From: Flavobacteriales bacterium
GTDB taxonomy: Bacteria > Bacteroidota > Bacteroidia > Flavobacteriales > Flavobacteriaceae
Direction: 5' to 3'
Length of the DNA: 64,000 nt
Assembly: GCA_018335925.1 (NCBI GenBank)
Contig: JAGXRF010000017.1
Location: forward strand, 155,857-219,856
Part shown: positions 34,913 to 44,001 of the stretch, one piece after another
Layout: each line of letters starts with the position of its first letter
How positions within the stretch are numbered: the first letter of the stretch is position 1
Notes under the pieces: model-generated
Told to the model about the DNA's origin: nothing
Database searches by the model: none
Seen by the model: only the letters and a program-made list of their open reading frames with translations
Program-made: the position numbers and the translations under genes

Positions 34913-36271
34913 ATGATTAGCTTTCCACCTTATTCAAAAACACAACTTTTTCGATTTATCGGAACGGTTGTGTTTTATTTCGTAAGTGCATTTTGCCTAG
35001 TTGCTCAAAATTCAGAAACCAACATCATCATTGAAAATGTCCAAATTTTTGATGGCAAAAACCCAAAATTGTTACAAAATCAATTTGTCTGGATTCAGAA
35101 TCATAAAATTAAAACCATAAGCTCTACCCCCATTCCAAAAAGTTCAGATTTTTTGATAATTAACGGTAAAGGAAAAACTTTAATTCCTGGATTGATAGAT
35201 GTACACGTGCACATGATTTTTGGTGCTTTAACTATGAAAGATATGATGGCTCCAAACATCAAACCAGAAGATTTGATAGCCAAAGTGGTTCCACAAGCGG
35301 AAGAAATGCTATTAAGAGGATTTACATCTGTTCGCGATGTTGGTGGACCTGTTTTTCCATTAAAGTCAGCCATTGATAAAGGAGAAATCAAAGGACCTAG
35401 AATTTGGCCCTCGGGAGCAATGATTAGCCAAACCTCCGGTCATGGTGATTTGCGAACCCCACAAGAAAGATCGAGAAGATATTTTGGACCGGTTTCAAGA
35501 GCAGAACATTTTGGAGCATCTTTTATAGCAGATGGAAAAGATGAAGTGTTAACTGCAACAAGAGAAAATTTAAGATTTGGTGCCAGCCAAATCAAATTAA
35601 TGGCAGGTGGAGGTACATCTTCCGCATACGACCCTGTGGATGTAACGCAATATACTTTTGATGAAATGAAAGCAGCAGTAGATGCTGCAGAAGATTGGGG
35701 TACTTATGTTACAGTACATGCCTATACTCCTAGAGCAATTAAAAGAGCCATTGAAGCTGGAGTAAAATGTATTGAACACGGACAATTATTAGACCAAGCG
35801 ACACTTAAATTAATTAAAAGAAAAGGGGTTTGGCTAAGTAGTCAATATTTGGTAGAAGACACTCCTGATATGGATGCCTTGCGAAGAGAAAAGAGAAAGC
35901 CCGTAATTGATGGACAACAACAATTGTGGCCAATGGCTAAAAAACTAAAATTGAAATTGGCATGGGGAACCGATTTTTTATTTGAACCTTGGTTAAATAA
36001 AGAACAAAATGATTACTTGGTTAAATTAAACAAATGGTTATCTCCCTACGAAATTTTAAAAATGGCTACTTATGACAACGGACAGTTACTGGCATTGTCA
36101 GGTAACAGAAGTCCATATAAAGGAACCGTAGGTCATATTGTTCCTGATGCTCTTGCAGATGTAATTTTAGTTGACGGCAATCCATTAGAAAAAATTTCTA
36201 TTATTACACAACCAGAAGATAAATTCTTAGTGATTATCCAAAATGGTAAGGTGGTGAAAAACAAGCTTTAA
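34913..36271 (+). CDS. Exported metal-dependent amidohydrolase (imidazolonepropionase/prolidase-like)
   Basis: 452 residues. Hydrophobic signal at residues about 12-32 ending LVAQ. Amidohydrolase core: LIPGLIDVHVHM (first His pair), lysine in RFGASQIKLMAGGG (probable carboxylated metal ligand), VTVHAYTPRAIKRAIEAGVKCIEHGQ (two His ligands), and LAWGTDF (Asp). It matches the Sgx9260/Xaa-Pro dipeptidase-like group often annotated as imidazolonepropionase-related. A peptide or N-acyl-amino-acid substrate is likely; not clearly part of the galactan operon, since 67 bases separate them. A near-consensus -7 box (TATCTTAG) lies in the gap. Confidence 0.87.
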   Translation: MISFPPYSKTQLFRFIGTVVFYFVSAFCLVAQNSETNIIIENVQIFDGKNPKLLQNQFVWIQNHKIKTISSTPIPKSSDFLIINGKGKTLIPGLIDVHVHMIFGALTMKDMMAPNIKPEDLIAKVVPQAEEMLLRGFTSVRDVGGPVFPLKSAIDKGEIKGPRIWPSGAMISQTSGHGDLRTPQERSRRYFGPVSRAEHFGASFIADGKDEVLTATRENLRFGASQIKLMAGGGTSSAYDPVDVTQYTFDEMKAAVDAAEDWGTYVTVHAYTPRAIKRAIEAGVKCIEHGQLLDQATLKLIKRKGVWLSSQYLVEDTPDMDALRREKRKPVIDGQQQLWPMAKKLKLKLAWGTDFLFEPWLNKEQNDYLVKLNKWLSPYEILKMATYDNGQLLALSGNRSPYKGTVGHIVPDALADVILVDGNPLEKISIITQPEDKFLVIIQNGKVVKNKL

Positions 36272-36280
36272 ATTAAAGAT

Positions 36281-37018
36281 CTACAGAAACACTCGATTGG
36301 TGTTTTCTACCACAAGTTCTAATTTTTGATAGTTTTTGATATTGACTTTTTGAGTAAAACTATCTAGATGACGTTGGTGGTGGGTATCAGAACCTACGAA
36401 ATCAATCATGTCTTGTTTTAACAATTCATCCAAACAAGTACTCACCCCTTTTCCGTAATAACCTACTGCTGAAGCTAAATTAGCTTGGAAATAACATCCT
36501 GCCTTTTTTAGTTTTTCATAATATTTCGATTGATTGTGGTAAAATTGATACCTTTCCGGATGAGCCAATACGGGAACATAGCCTTGTAGCTGCAATTCAT
36601 AAAGAATTTCAAATAATTGAATAGGAGGATTGATATACGACATTTCCACCAATACCAAATTTTCTTTTAATGGCAATAATTTTTCGTTCGAAAGCTTTTC
36701 CATAAAGGCATAATCCATTAAATATTCAGCTGCTGCATGAATGTCTAAATTAATTCCTTTAGAATCTAAATGAGCTTTGAGTAACTTTTCTGCTTCCTTT
36801 ATGATTTGTGGGGTATTTTCCCAAACATTAGTTAAAACGTGTGGAGTAACCAACCATTTTTTAATTCCAAAAGATTGTAATTTTAAGAGTAAACTTTCGC
36901 TTATTTCTGCATTTTGAGCTCCATCATCTATACTTGGTAACAAATGTGAATGTATATCCACTTGCCAGTGAGCTATCAATTCTTTTAGTAAAGGCTTTTG
37001 ACGAAATAAACTAATCAA
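36281..37018 (-). CDS. Tyrosine-protein phosphatase of the CpsB/YwqE (PHP) type
   Basis: 245 residues from a TTG at 37018 (read as MISLFRQKPLLKELIAHWQ), which matches the expected N-terminus; no nearby ATG would keep it. PHP-fold metal motifs: VDIHSHLLPSIDDGA, VTPHVLTNVW, LVEMSYINPP, PVLAHPERYQFY and VGSDTHHQRH. These enzymes dephosphorylate tyrosine kinases that control capsule or exopolysaccharide synthesis. Its TTG start overlaps the TAG stop of the 58-aa gene upstream by eight bases, so the two are probably translationally coupled. Confidence 0.9.
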   Translation of the reverse strand: MISLFRQKPLLKELIAHWQVDIHSHLLPSIDDGAQNAEISESLLLKLQSFGIKKWLVTPHVLTNVWENTPQIIKEAEKLLKAHLDSKGINLDIHAAAEYLMDYAFMEKLSNEKLLPLKENLVLVEMSYINPPIQLFEILYELQLQGYVPVLAHPERYQFYHNQSKYYEKLKKAGCYFQANLASAVGYYGKGVSTCLDELLKQDMIDFVGSDTHHQRHLDSFTQKVNIKNYQKLELVVENTNRVFL

Positions 37019-37187
37019 CGTGTTGGGTTTTGTAATTTTTCATATACCAAATCCATGCAAAAATAAGTAATAACATTATTACGAACCATATCTCACCAGA
37101 AATTGTAACCTCAGTTTCCTCTCCCTCCATTCCACCAGACTCGTCGTTATTTCCTGGTTGTATAAGCCAAAAAAAAAGTAACACCAT
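37011..37187 (-). CDS. 58-aa single-pass membrane protein, overlooked small gene
   Basis: An ATG at 37187 opens 58 codons ending in TAG at 37011. The product starts MVLLFFWLIQPGNN, continues with an acidic Gly/Glu-rich linker (DESGGMEGEETEVTISGE), then one strong transmembrane helix (about residues 32-50, IWFVIMLLLIFAWIWYM) and ends with a basic tail KNYKTQHVD. Hydrophobic-acidic-hydrophobic-basic order is not what a random shadow frame gives. The stop overlaps the start of the CpsB-like gene, and a TAATTTTG promoter box lies 18 bases upstream. A run of nine T falls in codons 3-6. I recall similar tiny flavobacterial membrane proteins but no function. Confidence 0.7.
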   Translation of the reverse strand: MVLLFFWLIQPGNNDESGGMEGEETEVTISGEIWFVIMLLLIFAWIWYMKNYKTQHVD

Positions 37188-37204
37188 AACATTGCAGTAG
37201 CATC

Positions 37205-37212
37205 CAAAATTA
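37205..37212 (-). promoter_or_regulatory. -7 promoter element for the small membrane protein and CpsB-like gene
   Basis: Minus-strand TAATTTTG, exact TAnnTTTG, 17 bases before the ATG at 37187. It supports transcription of the small gene together with the phosphatase gene. Confidence 0.55.
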
Positions 37213-37359
37213 CTGATTAATTTTGATAAATAAATTTAACATTGTTACAATTTTTCTTTCTTTTTTAAGTTATATAACATGGTATAATATTTAGTTTATT
37301 TTTTTTTAACAAAAGGACACTTTCTTGCTTTTAAAATCATAAAAAGTGTTAAAAATAAC

Positions 37360-37367
37360 TATATTTG
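37360..37367 (+). promoter_or_regulatory. -7 promoter element for the outer-membrane protein gene
   Basis: TATATTTG, exact TAnnTTTG, followed by CCGC, 16 bases before the ATG at 37384. Confidence 0.6.
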
Positions 37368-37383
37368 CCGCTTTTAAATTGTA

Positions 37384-38016
37384 ATGATGAGAAAACTATT
37401 TTATTTCATTTGCTTTGTTGGATATTTTCTTCAAGCACAAACCTACAATCAGTTTTCTATAGAAGCTGGAGGTGGTTTGGTAGCTCCATTAAGAGGATTT
37501 GATGATCAATTTAAGTCTAATTTTTCTGGTCTACGTCATTTTGATGTTGGGATGCGATATATGTTTAATGAGTACATTGGAATAAAAGTAAGTGGCAATT
37601 ACCAAAAGTTTGTTAATGATCCAGGAGGTGCCATAGGTTCTGAGCAGTATGGCGGAAATATTCAAATGTATTACAACTTAAGACCAATGATATCAAACAT
37701 AGATAGATTTATTGGTGAAAATTTTGGAGTTTTGTTACATGGTGGTGTAGGTGGAAAATTTGCCAAGCCAATTGGAGGATTGCAAACAGAAAGAATTTTA
37801 CATTTTTTAGGTGGTTTCACACCTCAATATAAGGTATCCGAACGTATTTCAATTTATTCCGACTTTAGCTTGCATTTAGATTTGATGCAAAATTACCGAT
37901 ACGATGGAGGATTGGCATCTCCAACTTTTGCTTACCAAAAAGGGATGTATTACACCATATCTTTTGGTTTGACTTTTTATTTAGGAAGAGAAAGCTACCA
38001 CGCAGATTGGTATTAA
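37384..38016 (+). CDS. Small outer-membrane beta-barrel protein
   Basis: 210 residues with signal peptide MMRKLFYFICFVGYFLQAQ (the second ATG at 37387 is equally possible). The mature part starts YNQFSIEAGGGLVAPLRGF and runs through alternating strands such as DVGMRYMFNEYIGIKVSGNYQKF, GVLLHGGVGGKFAKP and YYTISFGLTFYLGRESYHADWY. This fits an eight-stranded OmpA/OmpW-like or PorT-like barrel without a peptidoglycan-binding domain. Function unknown. Promoter box at 37360-37367; the gene converges on prfC with 11 bases between stops. Confidence 0.82.
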   Translation: MMRKLFYFICFVGYFLQAQTYNQFSIEAGGGLVAPLRGFDDQFKSNFSGLRHFDVGMRYMFNEYIGIKVSGNYQKFVNDPGGAIGSEQYGGNIQMYYNLRPMISNIDRFIGENFGVLLHGGVGGKFAKPIGGLQTERILHFLGGFTPQYKVSERISIYSDFSLHLDLMQNYRYDGGLASPTFAYQKGMYYTISFGLTFYLGRESYHADWY

Positions 38017-38027
38017 TTCCTTTAATT

Positions 38028-39611
38028 TTACTCTGAAGTAAATTTTAATTTCACCGTTGGATATTTACTTTCCGTCATTTGAATGGTAAAGGCACTATCT
38101 GCTAAAAACACTAATTGTCCGTATTTGTCTTTTGCCAAGAATTTTTGTTTGATTCGCAAAAATTCTTTGAATTCCTCGTTTTTTTCATCTTCCGGATGTA
38201 CCCAACAAGCTTTAAAAGCAGGGAAGTTTTCGTAGGTACATTTGGCACCATACTCATGTTCCAATCGGTATTGAATTACTTCGTACTGTAGTGCTCCCAC
38301 CGTTCCAATTACCTTACGATTGTTCATTTCTAAAGTAAACAATTGTGCAACTCCTTCATCCATCAACTGATCGATACCTTTGTCTAATTGTTTTGCTTTT
38401 AACGGATCGGCATTGTTGATGTAACGAAAATGCTCCGGTGAAAAACTCGGAATTCCTTTAAAGTTCATTACCTCACCTTCGGTTAAAGTATCTCCGATTT
38501 TAAAGTTGCCAGTATCGTGTAAACCTACAATATCTCCTGGGTAAGAAATATCTACCACTTCTTTTTTCTCAGCAAAAAAGGCATTCGGACTCGAAAATTT
38601 TAAATTTTTTCCTAATCGAACGTGGTTGTAATTTTTGTTTCTTTCAAAAGTTCCAGATACAATTTTTAAAAATGCCAATCGATCTCTGTGTTTTGGATCC
38701 ATGTTGGCATGAATTTTAAACACAAACCCCGTCATTTTGGTCTCCTTTGGGTCTACCAATCGGGTATCCGAATGTTTTGGTCTCGGACTTGGAGCTATTT
38801 CAATAAAGCAATCCAACAATTCTCTAACCCCAAAATTGTTTAAAGCCGAACCAAAAAACACTGGTTGTAAAGTACTGTTCAAATAAGCTTCTCTGTCAAA
38901 AGCAGGATATACTTCGGTAACCAACTCTAATTCTTCTCTTAATTTATTGGCAGCTTTGCTTCCTATCAACTGGTTTAATGCTTCACTTTGTACGTCTTCT
39001 ACCGAAACCACATCATCAATATTCTTTTTGCTATCTCCGGTAAATAGGTTTACATTTTTCTCCCATATATTATAAATTCCCTGAAACTCATATCCCATTC
39101 CGATAGGAAAACTTAACGGAGTAACTTTCAAACCTAGCTTTTGCTCCACTTCATCCATCAAATCAAAAGCATCTTTTCCTTCTCTATCTAATTTATTGAT
39201 AAAAACAATCATCGGAATGCTTCGCATTCTACAAACCTCTACCAATTTTTCCGTTTGTTCTTCTACCCCTTTTGCCACGTCAATTACCACAATCACACTA
39301 TCTACCGCAGTAAGAGTCCTAAAGGTATCTTCTGCAAAATCCTTGTGACCGGGGGTGTCTAAAATATTTATTTTTTTGTCTTTGTAATAAAATCCCAACA
39401 CCGAAGTTGCAACCGAAATCCCTCTCTGACGTTCAATTTCCATAAAGTCGGAAGTAGCACCTTTTTTAATTTTATTGCTTTTAACAGCACCTGCCTCTTG
39501 AATGGCACCACCAAAAAGTAAAAGCTTTTCAGTTAAAGTAGTTTTACCGGCATCAGGATGCGAAATAATTCCGAAAGTTCTTCGTTTTTGAATTTCTTCT
39601 AAATAACTCAT
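38028..39611 (-). CDS. prfC: Peptide chain release factor 3
   Basis: 527 residues from ATG 39611 (MSYLEEIQKRRTFGIISH); the open frame back to 39635 adds eight residues that fall within the leader. A translational GTPase that recycles RF1/RF2 after termination. G motifs: HPDAGKTTLTEKLL (P-loop), SVATSVLGF (switch I region), DTPGHKDFAEDTFR, NKLDREGKDAFDLMDEVE. The C-terminal RF3 domain is seen in IGTVGALQYEVIQYRLEHEYG. Length matches the usual 525-530. It has a full promoter upstream. Confidence 0.97.
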   Translation of the reverse strand: MSYLEEIQKRRTFGIISHPDAGKTTLTEKLLLFGGAIQEAGAVKSNKIKKGATSDFMEIERQRGISVATSVLGFYYKDKKINILDTPGHKDFAEDTFRTLTAVDSVIVVIDVAKGVEEQTEKLVEVCRMRSIPMIVFINKLDREGKDAFDLMDEVEQKLGLKVTPLSFPIGMGYEFQGIYNIWEKNVNLFTGDSKKNIDDVVSVEDVQSEALNQLIGSKAANKLREELELVTEVYPAFDREAYLNSTLQPVFFGSALNNFGVRELLDCFIEIAPSPRPKHSDTRLVDPKETKMTGFVFKIHANMDPKHRDRLAFLKIVSGTFERNKNYNHVRLGKNLKFSSPNAFFAEKKEVVDISYPGDIVGLHDTGNFKIGDTLTEGEVMNFKGIPSFSPEHFRYINNADPLKAKQLDKGIDQLMDEGVAQLFTLEMNNRKVIGTVGALQYEVIQYRLEHEYGAKCTYENFPAFKACWVHPEDEKNEEFKEFLRIKQKFLAKDKYGQLVFLADSAFTIQMTESKYPTVKLKFTSE

Positions 39612-39632
39612 GGTGTATTTTAATAGAGGGTG

Positions 39633-39664
39633 CAAAGGTACGTGTTTAGATTAAGTGCTACAAA
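39633..39664 (-). promoter_or_regulatory. Promoter of prfC
   Basis: On the minus strand TTTG (39661-39664) and TACCTTTG (39633-39640) are 20 bases apart, followed by CACC and a 21-base leader to the ATG at 39611. Confidence 0.8.
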
Positions 39665-39727
39665 AAATTAAAGCAATCAACTTTAGGTATTATCAACCTA
39701 ATATTTTGTTAATCGTATTGGCATGAA

Positions 39728-39757
39728 TTGTGTAGTAAGGCCAAATTGTTATTTTTG
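39728..39757 (+). promoter_or_regulatory. Promoter of the parvulin gene cluster
   Basis: TTG (39728-39730) and TATTTTTG (39750-39757) are 19 bases apart; the ATG follows at 39802 after a leader of about 37 bases. Confidence 0.65.
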
Positions 39758-39801
39758 TTGCACTTTGAATTTCTTAAAAAATACTTTTTAAAAGAAAAAT
39801 T

Positions 39802-41760
39802 ATGAAGAATACTTTTTGGATGTATTGCCTACTAGGCTTGTCGATGTTATTTGCACAAAAAAATAACTCGGAAGTGCTTTTTACCATAGATGAAAAGCCA
39901 TTTGATACCGAGACTTTTATGCGAGTTTATCGAAAAAACTTAGACTTGGTAAAAGATGAATCGCAAAAAGACTTAAATAACTATTTACAATTGTACATTG
40001 CATATAAACTAAAAATTCAAAAAGCACATAAATTAGGCTTGCAGGAAGATACTAGATATTTGAACGAACTACAATCGTACAGAAGCCAGTTATCTAGAAA
40101 TTATTTAACCGATACCCAGGTTACCGAAGCTTTGTTAAAAGAAGCTTTTGAGCGTTTGCAATGGGAAATCAAATGTTCACATATTTTGGTGCAATTCACC
40201 AATACTCCCAATGGACCTGATACCATTGCGGCTTATAAAAAAATCAAAGACATTCAGCAAAAACTAGCCAAAGGGGAAGACTTTGAAAAATTGGCGATAG
40301 AGTTTTCTGAAGATCCTTCTGCAAAAGAAAACAAAGGGAATTTAGGCTATTTTTCAGCCTTTAGAATGGTGTACGATTTTGAAAATGGGGCTTTTAAAAC
40401 TCCGGTTGGAAAAGTTTCTGATATCGTGAAATCGCGTTTTGGATACCATTTGATTAAAGTAAACGACAAACGTCCACACAGAGGAGAAATCACCGTAGCA
40501 CATATCATGATTGCTACCAATGATGGGGAGGATGCTGAAACCAAGAAAAAGCAACAAACCCAAATACAGGAAATTTATCAAAAATTACAACAAGGAGAAG
40601 ATTTTGCGGAATTGGCAAAACAATTTTCAGAGGATAAATCTACTGCTGCCAATGGTGGCTTGTTACAACGCTTTTCGTCAGGTGAGTTAAGTAGTGAGAT
40701 TTTTGAAGACAAAGCTTTTGGCCTTACTTCTAATCAACCAATTTCAGTTCCGTTTGAAACCCAGTTTGGATGGCACATAGTTAAATTAATTGAAAAGCAT
40801 CCTGCAAAAAATTGGGAGGAAGCAAAAAAAGATTTAGAATTACGTGTACAACGTGACGAACGTTCTAAATTGATTGCGGAATCACTTCATCAAAAGTTGA
40901 GAAAAAAGTACCAACCAAAGCTCAATGATCCTATGTATCGAAAGGTTGCAGCTGTGGTTACCGATAGTATTTACAAAGGCTCTTGGAAGAAACCGGAACC
41001 TAACTATCCTTATCTGTCAGAATTAATCACCATACAAACCAGAAAAATTTCCGGAGATCAATTTATGACTTTTTTAGAGCGTCAACAACGAATGGGAGAT
41101 GCTACCAAACCCTTGAGCAAATGGTTAAAAAACCAATACGATACTTTTTTAAATCAAGAGTTGCAGCAATATTATGAAGACAATTTAGAATCTGAATTTA
41201 TAGATTTTGCCCATGTGATGGAGGAGTATCGAGAAGGACTATTATTATTTGATTTGTTGGAAAAAGAAATTTGGAATCGTGCCAAGAATGATTCTATCGG
41301 TTTGCAAAATCACTTCGACAAAAATAGAGGTAAATACCAATGGAAAACCAGATACGATGTGGTAGTGTTATCTTCCTTAAAAAAGGACAAAGTGGAACAA
41401 GCTTTAAAAATGATGCAACAGAAAAAAAGCATTGCAGAAATTAAAGAAGCTATCAATAAAGATAACATCGTTGAAGTAATGATAACGGAAGGTAAGTTTG
41501 AGAAAGAAAACGGAATTTTTCCTAAAAATTACAACTTTACACCGGGATACTCTTCAATTTTAGAACAAAACAATTACTACTTTGTGGTGTATTTAAAAGA
41601 AACTTTGGCAGGTGGCCCTAAAACATTTGAAGAAGCCAAAGGAAGAGTAATTAACGACTACCAACAATTTTTAGAAGAAAACTGGGTATCGGAATTACAA
41701 AAAGAATTTACGGTAAAAGTTAACGACAAAGTTTTTGAAAAACTAAAAGCAAAAAAATAA
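39802..41760 (+). CDS. Periplasmic peptidyl-prolyl isomerase with two parvulin domains
   Basis: 652 residues with signal peptide (MKNTFWMYCLLGLSMLFAQ). An N-terminal SurA-like helical part is followed by two PpiC/rotamase domains, beginning near IKCSHILVQFTN (about residue 113) and ITVAHIMIATND (about 230); both carry the closing FGYHLIKV / FGWHIVKL motif. The C-terminal ~300 residues are helical and of unknown fold. Likely role: chaperoning outer-membrane or T9SS proteins in the periplasm. First of three consecutive genes of the same kind; the next starts two bases after the stop. Confidence 0.93.
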   Translation: MKNTFWMYCLLGLSMLFAQKNNSEVLFTIDEKPFDTETFMRVYRKNLDLVKDESQKDLNNYLQLYIAYKLKIQKAHKLGLQEDTRYLNELQSYRSQLSRNYLTDTQVTEALLKEAFERLQWEIKCSHILVQFTNTPNGPDTIAAYKKIKDIQQKLAKGEDFEKLAIEFSEDPSAKENKGNLGYFSAFRMVYDFENGAFKTPVGKVSDIVKSRFGYHLIKVNDKRPHRGEITVAHIMIATNDGEDAETKKKQQTQIQEIYQKLQQGEDFAELAKQFSEDKSTAANGGLLQRFSSGELSSEIFEDKAFGLTSNQPISVPFETQFGWHIVKLIEKHPAKNWEEAKKDLELRVQRDERSKLIAESLHQKLRKKYQPKLNDPMYRKVAAVVTDSIYKGSWKKPEPNYPYLSELITIQTRKISGDQFMTFLERQQRMGDATKPLSKWLKNQYDTFLNQELQQYYEDNLESEFIDFAHVMEEYREGLLLFDLLEKEIWNRAKNDSIGLQNHFDKNRGKYQWKTRYDVVVLSSLKKDKVEQALKMMQQKKSIAEIKEAINKDNIVEVMITEGKFEKENGIFPKNYNFTPGYSSILEQNNYYFVVYLKETLAGGPKTFEEAKGRVINDYQQFLEENWVSELQKEFTVKVNDKVFEKLKAKK

Positions 41761-41761
41761 C

Positions 41762-42604
41762 ATGCGATTGTTTGTCTACATAGCTTTCAGCTTCGTTTTA
41801 TTTACTTTTTGCACACCGCAAAGGGAAGAAAACGCTGTGGCAAGAGTGCAAGACAAATTTTTATATGCATCAGAGTTAGACGATTTGGTGCCACCCGGTA
41901 CCTCCGAAGAAGATAGTGTTAGAATTGTAAAAAATTATTTAGACCAATGGGCCAAGCAACAATTGTTGGTTGACAAAGCCTTGCAAAATTTAAGCGAGGA
42001 AAAACAAAAGGAATTCCAACAATTGATAGAACAGTACAAAAGAGATTTATATATCAAAGGCTATATCGAACAAATTGTTCAGCGAGAATTGGATACTGTA
42101 GTGACTACAAATCAAATGATAAGGTATTACAACGAAAATCGAGAAAACTTTAAAACCAATAGTATCTTGGTGAAGTTGCGATACATACATTTGCCAAAAA
42201 ACCATCCGAAATTTGCGTTGATTCAGCAAAAATTCAACAATTTTCAGCCTAAAAAAGAAGCAGAATTTTGGAATACCCACCAATTGCAGTTCAAAACTTC
42301 GGCTTTAAATGACAGTATTTGGGTGGAAATGAACCAGATATACAAAAAATTACCCTTTTTAAATCCTGAAAACCGCGACAACTATATCATTTCTGGCAAA
42401 AGCTTTCAAATGCCTGACTCATTAGATGTATATTTGGTGAAAATTAATCAGGCTCTACCAATCAATAGTGTTGCACCTTTTGAATTTGTAAAACCAACCA
42501 TTAAAGAAGTAATTATTAATAGCAGACAACGTGAACTGGTAAAAAAGTTCGAAAAAGATATCACCAATGATGCGATCAAAACCAAGAAATATGAAATTTA
42601 TTAA
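41762..42604 (+). CDS. Parvulin-like lipoprotein lacking a clear catalytic domain
   Basis: 280 residues. Lipoprotein signal MRLFVYIAFSFVLFTFC with Cys17. It has the SurA-type helical chaperone region (VARVQDKFLYASELDDLVPP, then KNYLDQWAKQQLLVDKAL) and ends ATIKE-like PFEFVKPTIKEVIINSRQRELVKKFEKD, but no recognisable HILV...GYHII rotamase core, so it is probably a chaperone without isomerase activity. Its end overlaps the next gene's start by 14 bases. The trio is likely translated together. Confidence 0.82.
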   Translation: MRLFVYIAFSFVLFTFCTPQREENAVARVQDKFLYASELDDLVPPGTSEEDSVRIVKNYLDQWAKQQLLVDKALQNLSEEKQKEFQQLIEQYKRDLYIKGYIEQIVQRELDTVVTTNQMIRYYNENRENFKTNSILVKLRYIHLPKNHPKFALIQQKFNNFQPKKEAEFWNTHQLQFKTSALNDSIWVEMNQIYKKLPFLNPENRDNYIISGKSFQMPDSLDVYLVKINQALPINSVAPFEFVKPTIKEVIINSRQRELVKKFEKDITNDAIKTKKYEIY

Positions 42605-44000
42605 ATTCGGAATCTTTGCCTTTATTTTTTCTTTTGGCACCAGCCTTTTGGCACAGGAAATCATCCCGGAACCACAAACACAACCAAAGTTTAAAGCACT
42701 AGAAAAAAATGGTAAGCGTAAAGTTGATGGTATTATCGCCACTGTTGGAGACTATATTATTTTAGACTCTGATATTGATTTAGAATATATCGAGTTAAAA
42801 AACCAACAAGTAGCCTTGGAGGATATCACTCGATGTCAGTTGCTAGGAAAATTGATGGAAGAAAAATTATATGCCCATCAAGCAAGATTAGACACTACCA
42901 TAGTAGTAACAGATGCTGAGATTAACAACATGATGCAAGAGCGTTTGGATTATATGGTGCAGCAAATTGGTTCGATGGAAAAAGTAATCAAATATTACAA
43001 TCGAAAAGATGAAGATGATTTTAAAACTTTCTTTTTTGATATTTTAAAAACCAACAAGTTAACTGCAGAAATGCAAAATAAAGTAGTTGATGCGGTAGAA
43101 ATTACTCCGGAAGAGGTAAGAACTTTTTTCAAAAAATTGGAAAAAGAAGAATTGCCTCAATTTGGTGCAGAAGTAGAAGTAGCACAAATTATCATTGAAC
43201 CCAAAGTAACCCCGGAAGACAAACAAAAAGCCATTGACCGACTGAATGAGATAAGAAATGATGTGCTAAACAATGGAGCAAGTTTTACCACTCGTGCAGT
43301 ATTGTACTCCCAAGACCCAGGTTCAAGATCGCAAGGTGGCTATTACAAAATGAATCGAAAAACACCATTTGTAAAAGAATTTAAAGATGTGGCATTTGGT
43401 TTGGCAGAGGGAGAAATTTCTAAACCATTTGAAACCGAATTTGGTTTTCATATTATTTTGGTAGAAAAAATTCGAGGTCAAGAAATTGAATTGCGTCATA
43501 TTTTGATTGTTCCAACGGTTACCGAAAAAGCAATTAGAGAGGCAAAAGAAAAAGCAGACGATGTTCGTAAAAAACTTCAGAATAAAGAAATGACTTTTGC
43601 TGAAGCTGCTCGAGCTTTTTCCGATGAAAAAGAAACCAGAACCAACGGTGGTACTCTACTAAATCCGAAAACACAAGATACCAAGTTTGAGCTTACCAAA
43701 ATGGATCCACAATTATATGCCATTGTTTCAGATTTGAAAGAAGGAGATTTGTCAAGAGTTATTCCGGATGAAGATAGAAGAGGAAACAAGCGTTTTAAAA
43801 TCATGACAGTTACCAAGCGAATAGATCCACATACAGCAGATTATGCGATTGATTATGTGAAAATCAGAGATTTGGCTTTAAAAGAAAAACAAATTGAAGC
43901 CATTGGTAAATGGACAGAAGAAAAAATTAAAGAAACCTATATCCGAGTAAATCCACAATACCGTAATTGTGAATTTACCAACAACTGGTTAAAATTATAA
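42591..44000 (+). CDS. SurA-like periplasmic chaperone/peptidyl-prolyl isomerase
   Basis: 469 residues from ATG 42591 (MKFIKFGIFAFIFSFGTSLLAQ, a signal peptide); the upstream ATG at 42567 lies deeper inside the preceding gene. SurA N-terminal domain (KRKVDGIIATVGDYIILDSDID), then two rotamase domains at about 175-285 (VEVAQIIIEPKVT ... FGFHIILVEKI) and about 290-400 (IELRHILIVPTVT). It escorts outer-membrane proteins to the Bam machinery. The order three parvulin genes, then moxR, is one I recall from other Bacteroidota. The moxR start follows the stop by one base. Confidence 0.93.
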   Translation: MKFIKFGIFAFIFSFGTSLLAQEIIPEPQTQPKFKALEKNGKRKVDGIIATVGDYIILDSDIDLEYIELKNQQVALEDITRCQLLGKLMEEKLYAHQARLDTTIVVTDAEINNMMQERLDYMVQQIGSMEKVIKYYNRKDEDDFKTFFFDILKTNKLTAEMQNKVVDAVEITPEEVRTFFKKLEKEELPQFGAEVEVAQIIIEPKVTPEDKQKAIDRLNEIRNDVLNNGASFTTRAVLYSQDPGSRSQGGYYKMNRKTPFVKEFKDVAFGLAEGEISKPFETEFGFHIILVEKIRGQEIELRHILIVPTVTEKAIREAKEKADDVRKKLQNKEMTFAEAARAFSDEKETRTNGGTLLNPKTQDTKFELTKMDPQLYAIVSDLKEGDLSRVIPDEDRRGNKRFKIMTVTKRIDPHTADYAIDYVKIRDLALKEKQIEAIGKWTEEKIKETYIRVNPQYRNCEFTNNWLKL

Positions 44001-44001
44001 T

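Noticed and set aside
37384..38016. SusD- or SusC-like partner for the galactan operon
   Set aside because: At 210 residues it is a small beta-barrel with no TonB-dependent plug or SusD lipoprotein/TPR features, and it is separated from the operon by two other transcription units.
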